Assembly (NCBI GenBank): GCA_024195585.1
Contig: SWBL01000078.1
Coordinates: 99,524 to 163,523 of the forward strand
DNA length: 64,000 nucleotides
Direction: 5' to 3'
DNA from: Aureobasidium sp. EXF-3400
Lineage: Eukaryota > Ascomycota > Dothideomycetes > Dothideales > Saccotheciaceae
Part shown: positions 34,155 to 45,102 of the stretch, in pieces
How positions within the stretch are numbered: position 1 is the stretch's first letter
How the letters are laid out: each line of letters starts with the position of its first letter
Notes under the pieces: model-generated
The model's input: only the letters and a program-made list of their open reading frames with translations
Told to the model about the DNA's origin: nothing
The model's database searches: none
Position numbers and translations under genes: made by a program

Positions 34155-35021
34155 TAGGGGGTTTCTTTTGGGTCTGTTTTTTTTTGCATTTTTGCATTTT
34201 TGCACTTTTTTGCTCAAAGGCATTTCTGTTTAGGAAAGGATAAACAGAAATGGCATCCTCTGCTTTCGGTTTCTTTTTTTTTGGTGCATTATATCACTTG
34301 CCTGCATCTTCCACAGCTTAGAGTAGAAAAGCCGGTGTACTCCATACAGTTAGACTTCTTCCAGGTCCCATTCATGCCTTGTTGTGCACAAAGTTGTTCA
34401 TTTTTTTTTCTTTCGCGGAAATTAAAAGTCTTTATTCCTCATCCTCATTCCAAACGCATCGCAAGTGGCTTGCATGGCCTCTTTGCCCTTTCTGCTTATT
34501 GTTACTCTTTTTTTTTTTTTTCCTTGATTTTTTTTCGTGGCCTGCCTTGATCACGCTGCATGTCTTTTCGAGTTTCGTGCTCTTTTTGCTCTCTTCTTGC
34601 TTGAGTAAGTAGGTGGGGGGTTCAATCCTTCTTGTTTTTTTTTTCTTGTTTTTTTTTTCTTGCAAAGAGGGAATCTTCCAAGTTACTAGGTACCTAGGAA
34701 GAGGAGCAGTTGTGTGGAAGATTGTATGCCTTTATACCTCTTCCCGTATTTTTTTCAAAAAGGTATGTCAACACGCGTATCAGCTGTGAGAAATGATGCA
34801 TAGAACAGTTTTCCACACTTAAGAAGGCGAAATAGAAATATGGACTGCTAGTATATTGTTTTCCAAAAAAAAAAAAAAAAAAATGAGGTTTGTGCCTTTT
34901 TTTTTTTTCTATAGCTGTGTACCTTGGGTCTTTTTTGTAGTAAGGAGTATGAAGGAAGGGAAGTTATAAACTTTCGGATAAAGAGATACAGGGAGGTAGA
35001 TAACAGGGCAGAGGGGTCTTT
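34155..35021. other. A/T-tract-rich convergent 3' flanks
   Basis: 867 bp between two converging stops. It contains many homopolymer runs, including T-runs near 34178, 34272, 34402, 34509, 34636 and 34898, and an A-run of about 18 at 34866-34883. No gene is seen. Confidence 0.7.
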
Positions 35022-36740
35022 TCAGTGGTTTTTCGAGATTTTGACTGTTGAGTCTGTAAGGTCTGCTGAGTCCAGGATTTCTTCCTCTGGAGAGGAGTGA
35101 TTGTGGCTGTGGTTGTCATCATGGTCGTGGTCCCATAACCAATCCCCTGGACACCAATCTAGCGTACACTGTGTTGTGCTCGCGAGTTTTGTGTCTTTTT
35201 GTGTGAGTTGTGCTGTGTTTGCAAGAAGTGTGTTTTCTTCCTTCATGTTTGAGTCCTCTGTCTTGATCTCTTCAACCTCTGCCTCGTTGTTGGAGTTGTG
35301 ATGTTTGCCCTCCTTGCCATGCACATATCCCCTCGGCGGCTGCACATAACTAGGAGGCTCGGTAAGTGCATGTAGATACTTGCACTTGTTTTTGCCTTCT
35401 TGCTTTTTCTTCTTGCCGTTGTTGTCCTTGTTGCTTTTGTTGTCCTTGTCTTTGCCCACTTCTTTTTTGTTTCCAAAGGGGCAAAATCCATGATACCATG
35501 CAAAACACGTCGCGTGGATTTTGGAGTGTTGGGAGGCTTTTACACAGTGTTGGGGCTTGGAAGGGATGGATGAGGTGTAGAATTGAAAAGAGGAAGGCAG
35601 AGGGGTGGTGGTGAGGAGGTTGTCGTGGGCAGCAGCAGCTTTGGCAGCTTTGTTTTTGGCCGACTTTGTGGGTTTGTGTGCTGCAGCTACGTGGTGTTTT
35701 CCAACGACGAGGTCAGTGGGGGTGGTGAGGGGCTTGGGTTCGGTAGCGCGGTTGGTCGTATCTTTGGTGGAATCTGTATCAGATGCTTGCAATGATTGAG
35801 TAACAAACGCAGAACTTGCGTTACTTCTTTTCCCAAACTGCTCAAAAGCATCATCAATCACCTCTTGTACCTCATTGGTCATGCCTGATTTCCTCGCTTT
35901 TTTCTTGTTTGGAAAGGAACTTGCATCTGCATCTGTGATCAGTATATCCCCAGCCCATGACACTCCTTCCGCTTTCGAAGCTTTGCGTTTCAGTGTTTTT
36001 GAGGATGTGGATATAGGTATGGATACTTCAGCAACAGTGGCAGAGACTTGGTGTCTTTGTCCTTGTGCCTGAGCCAGAGATTGATGTCTTTGGTGTCGTT
36101 GCAATCGCTGTCCTTTGGCATATCTACCTGCTCGTGGACTGGTGGGTATGATTGCAACGGTGGTTGGTTCCTTGTCCGTGGGTTTGACGCTGGACATGGG
36201 TTTGGCGTTGTCAATGTTGCTTCTTTTGTCACTCTTTCTCTCCATCCTCTGTTCTTGTCCGGCAAAGGGGTAGCAAGAATCGATCTTCTCATTCCTCAGC
36301 ATCCCCGACTTTGGGGGTGAGATTTGATACTCATCCGCTGTATCGTCATTGTGGCTTTGGTTTGGGCTGTGAGCGGCAACATCTCCACCGCCATGCGTCT
36401 GGGAAAGCAGCACAGAAGCAAGGATATCAGGATACAGTGATAGACCTTTGAGGACTTGGTCGCGGGTAAGGAGAACCTCTGGGGTAGCAGGATCTTTTGT
36501 ATTAGCAGTGTTCAGAGAGCGGTGTTGTGGTAAGGGCTGTTGGTGCTGGGGTTGGTGTTGCTGTGATTGTTGTTGGAGGTGATGTTGGGGATGGCTTCGG
36601 AATTGTTGGTGATATTGCTGGGGTTGTTGTTGTTGGTGTTTTGGCTGATGTTGAGATTCTGTATAGACTAAGGTATGATGGTGAGATGGTCGGTTTTGGA
36701 CTTGCTCGTGTGGAGCTATGAGGTATTGGCGGAGGTCCAT
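35022..36740 (-). CDS. Gln/His-rich protein with interrupted C3H zinc finger
   Basis: 572 aa from the ATG at 36740 (MDLRQYLIAPHEQ); the frame stays open up to an ATG at 36932 but that extension has the look of 5' UTR. Residues about 20-110 are very rich in Gln, His and Pro. Near the C-terminus is a fungal C3H-type finger of the pattern C-x7-C ... C-x3-H: CFAWYHGFCPFG, then CKYLH, followed by the family signature LTEPPSYVQPPRGYVH. Between the second and third ligands lies a Lys/Asn/Asp-rich insert of about 30 residues, which is unusual. The rest is low complexity. An RNA-binding or nuclear role is possible but not shown. Confidence 0.7.
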   Translation of the reverse strand: MDLRQYLIAPHEQVQNRPSHHHTLVYTESQHQPKHQQQQPQQYHQQFRSHPQHHLQQQSQQHQPQHQQPLPQHRSLNTANTKDPATPEVLLTRDQVLKGLSLYPDILASVLLSQTHGGGDVAAHSPNQSHNDDTADEYQISPPKSGMLRNEKIDSCYPFAGQEQRMERKSDKRSNIDNAKPMSSVKPTDKEPTTVAIIPTSPRAGRYAKGQRLQRHQRHQSLAQAQGQRHQVSATVAEVSIPISTSSKTLKRKASKAEGVSWAGDILITDADASSFPNKKKARKSGMTNEVQEVIDDAFEQFGKRSNASSAFVTQSLQASDTDSTKDTTNRATEPKPLTTPTDLVVGKHHVAAAHKPTKSAKNKAAKAAAAHDNLLTTTPLPSSFQFYTSSIPSKPQHCVKASQHSKIHATCFAWYHGFCPFGNKKEVGKDKDNKSNKDNNGKKKKQEGKNKCKYLHALTEPPSYVQPPRGYVHGKEGKHHNSNNEAEVEEIKTEDSNMKEENTLLANTAQLTQKDTKLASTTQCTLDWCPGDWLWDHDHDDNHSHNHSSPEEEILDSADLTDSTVKISKNH

Positions 36741-37831
36741 GTTGATCTCAACGTTGTGTTGCTTGATTGTTGAATGGTAGATGGCGGAGTGGTTTCGGCC
36801 AGTAGTGTGGTTGTGGAGAAGTGGAAACAACTTGGAAAGAAAGCTTGAGAGTTTATGTAGGCTGAAAGAGGACAAATGAGACGCAGATGATATTAGGAGT
36901 GATTGGCGGTCAGGGTTGTTGTGAGACGACACTAGCTCTGTGAAGGTAGGGCGAAGAGTGGAAGGTCAAGAGCAGTAACGTCGAGAAGTGACCAACCTGC
37001 GATGCTGAACGAGTAAAGATCTGGGACTGTTGATAGTGAGACATTCGAGATGATAAGGAAAGCAACCTCTTACAGCTAGCACAACCGACCTGGTCGTCGA
37101 ATATGACCAAGCCCAACGCTCTCTTTGCGCATTGTCTCTCTCGTAAATACTTTGTGACTTTTTATAGCTCATTCTCACAGGCTTCGTCCTGTGAGAGTAC
37201 ATACAAAAACACTCTCTCTGGCCAGACGCTGGACGTTGGAACTATTGTGACTTTTTACAACTCGATCCGGCAGACTTTGTCCAGTGAGATTGATGGGATG
37301 AAAGATGTCAACAAGCGCTTCTGTACACATTCGTCTTGACAACAACATTAAGATGGAGGATTTGCAAACGCATTATAGAAGGCTAACAAAGAAGGAAAGG
37401 GATGTGAATGTAAAGAAATACATATACATGTATATTAGGGTGCTGGGGTAACTCGAAACTCGAGACCACGCACTGTTACGCTAAGGCAAGCAAAAACAAC
37501 AATCTTTTGGTAGGCATGATGCAAAGACAGATGCATCACCACAAAGAAATGAAAAGCGCGCAGAAGCAACAATGCTTTTGGTTCGCGGAGAAGGAACAGC
37601 GTGATGCGAAATGTGAAAAGAAAAACACACACAAGTGAGTCCTGTAGAGGCAAGAAAGAGAAGGTGAACATGGGCTTGAGTCTGTGATCTCAAACATGAA
37701 AGAACAAAAAGAGAAAGAGAAAAAATGCCAACGGAAGAAATGCAAAAACACAAGACTCCAAATAGCCAACCAAAAAAAAAAAAAAAGAAATTCGTGAAGT
37801 GAATCTAGAGACCATCATAGCGCGCGACACC
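36741..37831. other. Promoter of the C3H gene and 3' flank of the next gene
   Basis: About 1.1 kb without a supported gene. It contains the direct repeats described separately and an A-run near 37771-37786. Confidence 0.5.
37154..37289. repeat. Two diverged 43-bp direct repeats, one with a hairpin
   Basis: Copy 1 (37154-37196) and copy 2 (37247-37289) both begin gtgactttttay and end gtgaga, with roughly three quarters identity. Copy 1 contains a perfect 9-bp inverted repeat (tctcacagg / cctgtgaga) with a 6-nt loop; copy 2 has lost it. Confidence 0.75.
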
Positions 37832-38977
37832 TTAGTGTCTTCTGAAAATGTTCAGAATGCTACTTCTCCTTCGTTCTTCTCTAATTTGCTTGACAGCATC
37901 ATTGACAAGATGATCAGAAGCATCTCCATGACTCTTCTGTCTTGGTTTCGGTGCAGGTCTCATACTGGCCCTAAGACCAGCCATCTCTGCTTCCTCATGC
38001 GCAGAATCCTTTTTGCGGAAAAGATGCAGAGATTGTCGTGCACTGTCACCACACTGACTTTGCTGAGCCCAATCATGACGATCTGCTGCCTTGAGGGCTG
38101 GACGGTTGAAAGGATGGATAGGAGCGGGTGAGGCTGAGGGTTCTTCGTGAATGGGTTTTGCAGGTTTTGAGTAGACATTGTCGACAGCATCCCACTCGCG
38201 CATGTTTTCCAATGCTGTGCTCAGAGGCCTCGGACGACCTGCTTTTGAAGCATCGCGGAAGGCGTGGAGAGCGTGCATACGTGCTTGAGACTTTTCTGCA
38301 TCGGGATAATCGAGTGTTGATGGAAGTGGCGGTGAGGCGGGCTTGTGATGAATGGCTGGCTCTTCCCAGTCGAGGATGTGCTTCTTGGATGTGTCTTTCA
38401 CTTTGACTTCCTTGGGCTTGGGCTTGGGCTCTGATGCTTGATGTGAGGAGGTTGATGGTGTTTCGGTCTTTTCCTTGAGTGGGGTTGTAGTGTTTGCGAA
38501 TTGCTTGGCTGCTACTCGGGGAACGAAAGGTTTTGCTGGCTCAGTGGGAGTGTCTTCCTGGGTCGATTGCTTGCGGCTGCGGTGGATGATGGATCTTCTA
38601 CGTTCGGGTTGCTCGTTGGCAATCAAAGTCTTCGGTACAGAAAGGGACTGAGCACGCTGCATTCCAGCACTTGACTTTACTTCCGGTACTGCTGTGACGA
38701 CTTCCTTTTGGGTTGTTGGTGGTTGTGCTGGACCCAATGCCTGCTCGGTCTTCTTGTTTGCCAACTCGCGCCGTGCCTTTTCCAGTTTGAGTTCTTGACG
38801 ATAATTTTCCAATTTACGGGTCAGTTCGGCAGCATCGAAAGGCTCTCTCAACGACCTTGATCGTGTGAATTGTTGAGCTGGTTGTGGTTTTTCCTGGTGT
38901 TGTTTGGCAGCATATCGAGGTTTCCACAGATTGGGCTGAGAAGTGCTGGTCTGAGCCATTGTCGCTACGACAGCCAT
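37832..38977 (-). CDS. Disordered protein of unknown function
   Basis: 381 aa in one exon. Visible are a coiled-coil-like segment (AELTRKLENYRQELKLEKARRELANKK, quoted in pieces: AELTRKLENYRQ and ELKLEKARRELANKK), several basic Ser-containing sites of the RRRSIIHRSRK type, and the C-terminal DAVKQIREERRRSSILNIFRRH helix, which is amphipathic and basic. No enzyme domain or transmembrane segment is seen. The start at 38977 or the second Met six codons later are both possible. Confidence 0.68.
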   Translation of the reverse strand: MAVVATMAQTSTSQPNLWKPRYAAKQHQEKPQPAQQFTRSRSLREPFDAAELTRKLENYRQELKLEKARRELANKKTEQALGPAQPPTTQKEVVTAVPEVKSSAGMQRAQSLSVPKTLIANEQPERRRSIIHRSRKQSTQEDTPTEPAKPFVPRVAAKQFANTTTPLKEKTETPSTSSHQASEPKPKPKEVKVKDTSKKHILDWEEPAIHHKPASPPLPSTLDYPDAEKSQARMHALHAFRDASKAGRPRPLSTALENMREWDAVDNVYSKPAKPIHEEPSASPAPIHPFNRPALKAADRHDWAQQSQCGDSARQSLHLFRKKDSAHEEAEMAGLRASMRPAPKPRQKSHGDASDHLVNDAVKQIREERRRSSILNIFRRH

Positions 38978-41504
38978 GGGTGTGAATTTTTTGATGGTGG
39001 ATTATTGGACAATGTCTTGAATCAAGGTGCTCAAGATGCGTCGTGATGTGAATATATGTCCAAAGGTTCGAACCTGACGTTTCACGTTTTCGGGCAACGG
39101 CCAAACACGTAAGTAATAGCACCGAGCGACAACGTCAGAGGGTGGTGATGCGACTCGCAATCAAGTCGTGCAGTGGAAAAGTGTAAAATGAAGTAAAGAT
39201 AGGAACGAGTGGGAAAAGAGGGAAGGAAGAGATCCACTCTGCGCGCAAGCGTCCGCCGATGTCCGGGTCCTTATACACCTCATTTTTGATCACACGCATC
39301 CCTCGGAGGGAGCGCAAACAAGAAGGGGCCCGCCAGTGTGACGAGGTAGTCCCTTTTCTTCTTGGTGCCATTTTTAGGCTTGTGTCGACCAGAGGTACGA
39401 GGGGCAGTCCGGCATGGCATCGTGTGTCGGTAAAGACTCTAAACTATTCCCAGCGCAGGAACGAGGGCAGCGAAAGAGAGAAGAAAAAGCGCCATACCAA
39501 GAACGGTTTCCAAGTTAGGTCAAGGCCGTACCCCAGATCGACGACCTAGTCGAAACCCAATCGTTCAGCGCAGACCAAGGAAGTGTGCTCACTCTGTGAC
39601 CAACGCTTTCTCCGCTGCGTTTCCTCTTGCATCGCGTGAACAAACTCAGGGAGATTATGGTGGCTTTGACAACCTTTTCATTTTCTGCCGTCCATTAGAA
39701 AAGACAAAATAATAACGACCCGTAGATGTTGCTTTTAGACATGAGACATGTGAGAATTGAGAGCATCTAGATCATCAGACCGCTCAGGAACGAGAATTAA
39801 TTCGTTTGCGCCTCCCCGGAGCATTCTCGTTTAGAGCGACGCCTTTTGCTGGGCAATTCCTCCAGGATCAGAATTCACAATTTTTCCCCTCATTTTCCGA
39901 TGCTCTCCTTGAGCAACACAACACCTTCATGAACAATGAGTCTTTTTCAGTTCCGTGCAATGCACGCATCAAGCATGAATAGCTAGTTTATGACATCGCT
40001 ATTCCCTCCGGCTGCCGTGTCCGGATCTCTGCGGCGCGAGGACTTGGTTGCACGTGTTTGTGTATCCACCGTGTCTGCGTCACCAGAAAGGACCCCTCTG
40101 AACGTCATGTTGCATGCCTTGCTGCACGTTGCCGGTGCTGCGCTGCATGTTGTCAAGCATTGTAAATCCTCCGATACGAAGGTACGAGGAGTTGTCCAAC
40201 CTTTTTCTTTGTTAAAGATAGGTAGCTCCCTATAACGAAGTTTCTCACTGTGAAAATGCACAGTGCTTTGCGGAACGAAGTCATGTCCACAGAGACAGCG
40301 TCATCTCTGGGTGTTTCCATGGCTGATCAATATTGCGCATTGCTATAGCTTCACTGCCACACACAAGCGCAACCTCTCTTGAATGCCTTCTGAATCGTCA
40401 AAGGCAAGAAACAAGAAAGGTCTTTTCCCAAGAATCCATCCCGCGAGAGATCGGGAAGTCAAGCGGGAAGCAATGTCTCAGTGCGGGCAACAGCTTTCGC
40501 ACAGTGGCTTTGTTATACTTTTTCTGCCTTGCACAAATCTTTCTCAGCCTCACAGTCGTACGCCTTTTCTCCTTGTTCTTCCAAATGGCTTGCTTTCTCA
40601 AATTCGTCGAACGATGACATTACTCACACATAGTCAAAGTCCCAACACATTCTTCCTCTTTGCAGGCAGAACATACAAGATTAATGGCGCCTCTGCCGAG
40701 CTTTTTTCTCGTGCCAGCAGAAGATCCCACGAGTCAAGAGCATAATTCCCCGGAGATGAACGAGTTTCGATGGCGTTATTACTGGCGTCTTTTTGCTTTC
40801 CTGCTTGTTGTGCGTATGACTGGTGGCCCAACTCTTAGCTCTGTCCTCCGGAGCTGAAAGGACACAAGAGCTGAACTCCAGGAGCTGAAAACCCGAGACG
40901 TTCTCGAATCGCGATGCGATGCTCACCACACTGAGATGAGTTCCGCAGCGAAAAAACGTCTCTCCGCAATTTTCTCTCTGTGAGCAAGACCTCGGTATAA
41001 AGTCCCCAAAACCACGCACTGCAACTTTAGAAAGTGATGGAGAGGAATTGAGTAGATGATGCCTGCTTGCAAACCGTTGAATACGAGTATTAGCAAGACT
41101 TGGTTGATGAACTTGCTATAGAACGAAGTGGTTATTACCTATGATCATATATATACTATAAATCGAGATCTTTGCTGTGTTACTTGTTATAGGGTTTGCC
41201 AAGTATAAAATCAGTGGGATCTGCATAGCATTTCCGAAGCTATAATGCTGAACATGTCACCTGAGCAAACACTTGGTCTTGGCTGAGCTCAATGTCGAGA
41301 AAGTCGTTGCATAGATTATCAAGAGGGAAGATGGGTAGCCGTGTTCGGGGTCAGATGTCATTGTGCAATTCCTTAGCTACAATAATCGGTGCCGATTTGC
41401 TATAGCCTGTACCTTGCCGGTGAGTATGCAAGATCTTCAGATCTGCATAGTAAAACGAGAGAATGGCAATTGTTTCCTTCAGCTCAATGTCCTTCCAAAG
41501 AAGC
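38978..41504. other. 2.5-kb gap without a supported gene
   Basis: Many short frames occur on both strands, none with a recognisable domain or coding character (the longest are about 120 codons). A palindrome ccctcggaggg-like element sits near 39300. The region includes upstream sequence of the disordered-protein gene and the THI5 3' flank. Confidence 0.45.
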
Positions 41505-42678
41505 TCACATCAAACAAGCTTGCGAAGCATCAACCAAAGGAGCGCTCTGGCCCAAACGATGGAAACCACCATTCTCAGCAACCTTCTCCTGCAACACCAC
41601 CATTCTCTTCTGATCACCGGTGGGATCCTCACTCTCAGTATCAAAAGTCCACTCAAGGAATTCGTTGGTGTAGTTGGGAGTATACTCCTCGGGCAAAACT
41701 CCCAATCTCTTTCCATAAGCAGTGACTTTGTTCCAGTCGCGAGCTACATTCTTCATATCCTTTGAAAAGTAGGCAAAACTCCTTTCGAAGATTTTGCGGT
41801 TGAGCGAGGTGCCCATGGATGGTTTGAAAGCAATGTATTCCTCGTAGGCTTTAGAGGGAGAAGCCAAGACGAAATCAGTTGCTTTCTTGCATGCGCGCAG
41901 GAAACCCTTGACCTTTTCGGGGTTCTGAGCGATGAAGGTTTCATTGCCGATGTACAGGATACTGCAGAAACAGCAACAACCCAACTCGGCAAGTTCGTCG
42001 ATACGCAGCATTTGCACGTCGCTGCGGGGTTTTCCTTGCGAGGCTAGCCATTCGGCAAGTTCGACCATTTGAACATTTTCAAGACCGATGCCTGCATCGA
42101 TAGTACCATCAATGATGGCTTTGGAAACATTCATACCGCAGCGAATGGCAGTGTAATCGGTTGGCTTCATGCCGTAATGGGCAGTCAACTCATCGATTTG
42201 GATTTTGCCGAATTCGCCGACATAGCCGATGCGCTTGCCCATCAGGGAGCGGAAGTCGGTGGTGATGCCTGAAGACTTGAGGTACACGACTCCAGTGAAA
42301 GGCTCATCGAGAAGAGAGCCGATGGACTGGATAGGGAAGCCACGAGCTTTGCCAGCGAGGGTGTGGATCATGGCCTTGAAGCCGAGATCGACTTTACCAC
42401 TGCCAATGATTTCGGTGACATCCTGAAGGTGGTCAGTGTATGGATGGGATGTGTTGGAGAGAGAGAAGACCATACGCTAGGGTCGTTGGGCTCTAGGAGA
42501 GCAACCTTGAGGCCTTCCTCTGCGAAGTAACCCTTGGCTTGAGCAAGGTAGACAGGGGCGTGGTAGGGGGTGGCATGCCTACAATAAGCTGTCAGTCACA
42601 CTGCTCCGTTCTGACAACAATCAAGGGCAAAGGAGCCACAGACCAGTTAGACAGAAAAGTGATCTTGTCAGTAGACAT
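41505..42678 (-). CDS. THI5: HMP-P synthase (thiamine pyrimidine precursor)
   Basis: Join 42644-42678, 42476-42578, 41505-42422, 351 aa. THI5/NMT1 makes the pyrimidine precursor of thiamine (HMP-P) in the cytosol from its own active-site histidine and bound PLP, a single-turnover reaction in yeast. The numbering matches yeast exactly: Lys62 (PLP) and His66 (pyrimidine donor) in [10 protein letters not shown], and the iron-binding CCCFC motif in ELGCCCFCS. The N-terminus reads [20 protein letters not shown]. Substrate-binding segments such as [20 protein letters not shown] (20 residues) are intact. A TPP riboswitch in the 5' UTR predicts repression by thiamine. Confidence 0.96.
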
Positions 42679-42704
42679 CTTGAAAGTTATTCAGGGCAGA
42701 AAAG

Positions 42705-42964
42705 CTGATAATGTCAGTAAGTCCCACCCCTAGTGGTGAGGGATAAAACAGAAGCAGTCCTTTCGCTGGAATTACCCAGATCAAGTTCTATGTTATGGAA
42801 ATGAAGCAATCCCTCGTCAGACGAGAAATCGCTCCTTTCCAAAACATTACGGTATTTCTCAGATCGACCTCAAGGTGTCTGACATCACTTGAAAGCAATA
42901 TCAGACACCTTGAAGTTGAACACCCGTCTGCAATATACATGTTTTGTGTGTTTTGAGACGTTAC
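42705..42964 (-). other. 5'-UTR intron of THI5 containing the riboswitch
   Basis: A donor gcag|gtaacg is at 42964 and an acceptor attatcag at 42705, with a branch-like tactgac just upstream of the acceptor. The 260-nt interval encloses the whole TPP aptamer and lies 26 nt before the THI5 ATG. Alternative donors inside the aptamer are possible, as in Neurospora NMT1. Confidence 0.65.
42754..42931 (-). ncRNA. TPP riboswitch aptamer (THI element) upstream of THI5
   Basis: Read on the minus strand: P1 gcag (42931-42928) pairs with ctgc (42757-42754). P2 ggtgtt (42924-42919) pairs with aatacc (42856-42851). P3 has a 13-bp perfect stem (42913-42901 with 42882-42870) and an 18-nt loop. The conserved CTGAGA is at 42862-42857, and the P4/P5 core tgatctgggtaattccagcg at 42783-42764 matches the universal TPP-binding consensus. 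The P4 helix arm between them is long, as in other fungi. Binding of thiamine pyrophosphate should change splicing of the 5'-UTR intron and lower THI5 expression. Confidence 0.93.
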
Positions 42965-45102
42965 CTGCTGCTTGATACTTGGATACCCCCATGTCGAATG
43001 GCTTCTGTCTTGACAAGACTCATACCAGAGTTAATTCTTGGTGTCTGGTAATTGGATGTTGTTGTTTGTGGTGAGAAAGAAAAGATTGAGAAAGAGGAAG
43101 GTCAGAGTGAGGCATTTATAGGTTGTGCTCGGCGTACCTACCTCTAGAGGTGTCGTGCAGCAGAAGCGGGTCACGAAGAGGGGGATCAACGTACAGGACC
43201 GAGTTTATTCATACCGGTGTTATCAACAAGACTTTCGGGGCGCTTGTTCTTGTAGGGCTAATTGGATGTCTTGTGGCAGAGATCAATGGTGAACTCATTG
43301 CTTGTACCAGCGATAGAAACAGATAGTAGCGTGTATTCAGAAGCATTTTTCGACCATTGAATCACTTCAACCCTAAGCATAGTCGGTACGAACCCCCCGC
43401 GTTTTGAGATATATAATGCGTGGAGCTATAACAATGCAGGATACTCTTGAGACGCAGGGTCAATGGCCGGACGGGTGACATCTTGTCGACTCTCCTTGGA
43501 CACATCTCTGCTTCTGAGAATAACAATGCATTTACATAGTGTACTTTCACTCTATGCCATTTTGGAAGACTGGTGGGAATATCCAGATTCTGTCACTCGA
43601 GGAGAGACTCTGGATGGGGATACCAAGACCACGAAGTCGTACTCGAGCGACATCGCACCACCCTTGAGTCACAGTAAGCATGAGGCATATCACCGGCTCG
43701 TGATGGGATCCCAACGCCCTAATCTCGTAGCTCGAACACCTGCGCGATGATTATCATGTGATTGCTCGTGCAGTCCGTTTGCTGTGTCAGTCTTGTCGAT
43801 TGCAAATGTCGGTCTTGGTAGGGCGTATCTCAATCAAGTGCACCGTCCTTTTGATTGTTGAGCCCAATCGTAAACTGCAGCGCAGCTATCTCGAGCTCAA
43901 GGAAAGATAGTGAATTGCGACAGCACGTTGTAATGCTGCAGGCTTTGTTTCGCTGTTCCGGCTCTCCGGTGATACGCGTCGTCCCAGGTACTGGCATGTC
44001 ACTTTTCTCTCTCTGATCACGCGTGATGGAGAACTGATGGAATTGTGAGAGGCATCAACTTTCCCAACATTGATTTTGTGTGTTCGAGATGATAGCGAAA
44101 CGCCTGAGGCAGAGATGTGGACTTCTCGAGCATTTCATGTTGTTGCGCATTTTTGCAATAGCAGCTGTGACAGACTTCAGCACAGTTGAAGGATGATTAA
44201 GGTTTGGATCAGCGTCTGTGTTGTTTTGAAGTTTTGGCTGGTAGGATGACCCTGCTCTGGTGTCATGATATTTACAATGTGAGGAAAAGCACACGAGCAC
44301 CATTCTTTTTGTTATCTCAAGTTCCAGGAAAGGGCTTTGTATCTGTTGCAGGAATGTGCTGAGTGTGAATAGGGATATAGATATGGTAAGTTGGTGCTAC
44401 TCGGAGTGGAAACAAAGACGGCGTGCTTGATGTATTGATTTTGGTGCCTCCAAGTGCGTGAAAAGATGCAGCGCCTCGGAACTCATGGATCCGGAAGGAA
44501 TAGCAACGACTATTGACTATTTGCAAAGAAGCAGACGGCTTGACCAATCAATTCGCGAACATGTCAGTTTTCTGGACTTGTGCCTGACAATCTGGACCAA
44601 CAGGAAGGGGATATTCAGGGACAGTGCTGACTGCGGCCTCTTTTTCGCACAGACAGTCGGTGGGGCATGACGTACCGGCTCTCTAACTGTCGAAGATTGG
44701 GGGATAGTCTGAAGGCCAGAGCGAGGCGATAGACACCAGATCTGCTTGAACAAGTCGACGTGGCACCTCACACGAGGGACATCAGCCATCAAAGTGGCTC
44801 CCAACTTTGTGCGCAACCTCAAGGCCCGAGGCAGAGCGGTCAAGTCGAAACCCTTCCTCAGCTACCTACTGCCATCGACTCGCCGCACCGCTCGAAACAC
44901 CATCCGCAATCTCCGTTTCGACACGCTCCCTCGACTGCGCCATTCCGCCCAGTCCCGTATATACCGCTTTCTCGTTGGTCGACAGCTCAAGAAGCAACAG
45001 CGCAAGGCCAAGGGCATTTTCGCCTATCTGCGTCAGCGCAGTCCGGCACTTGTATTATCACGCGCTGAGAAACATGGTCGTGGATATCTACAACGAGCAA
45101 TC
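42965..45102. other. THI5 promoter and upstream region of the APP1-type gene
   Basis: About 2.1 kb with no other supported gene. From 44746 the sequence is open in frame with the APP1-type gene and could be an N-terminal extension (see that entry). Short frames near 43123, 43463 and 44458 have no domain. Confidence 0.45.

Noticed and set aside
39055..39075. Palindromic ggttcgaacc, B-box-like
   Set aside because: No T stem or A box at the right distance.
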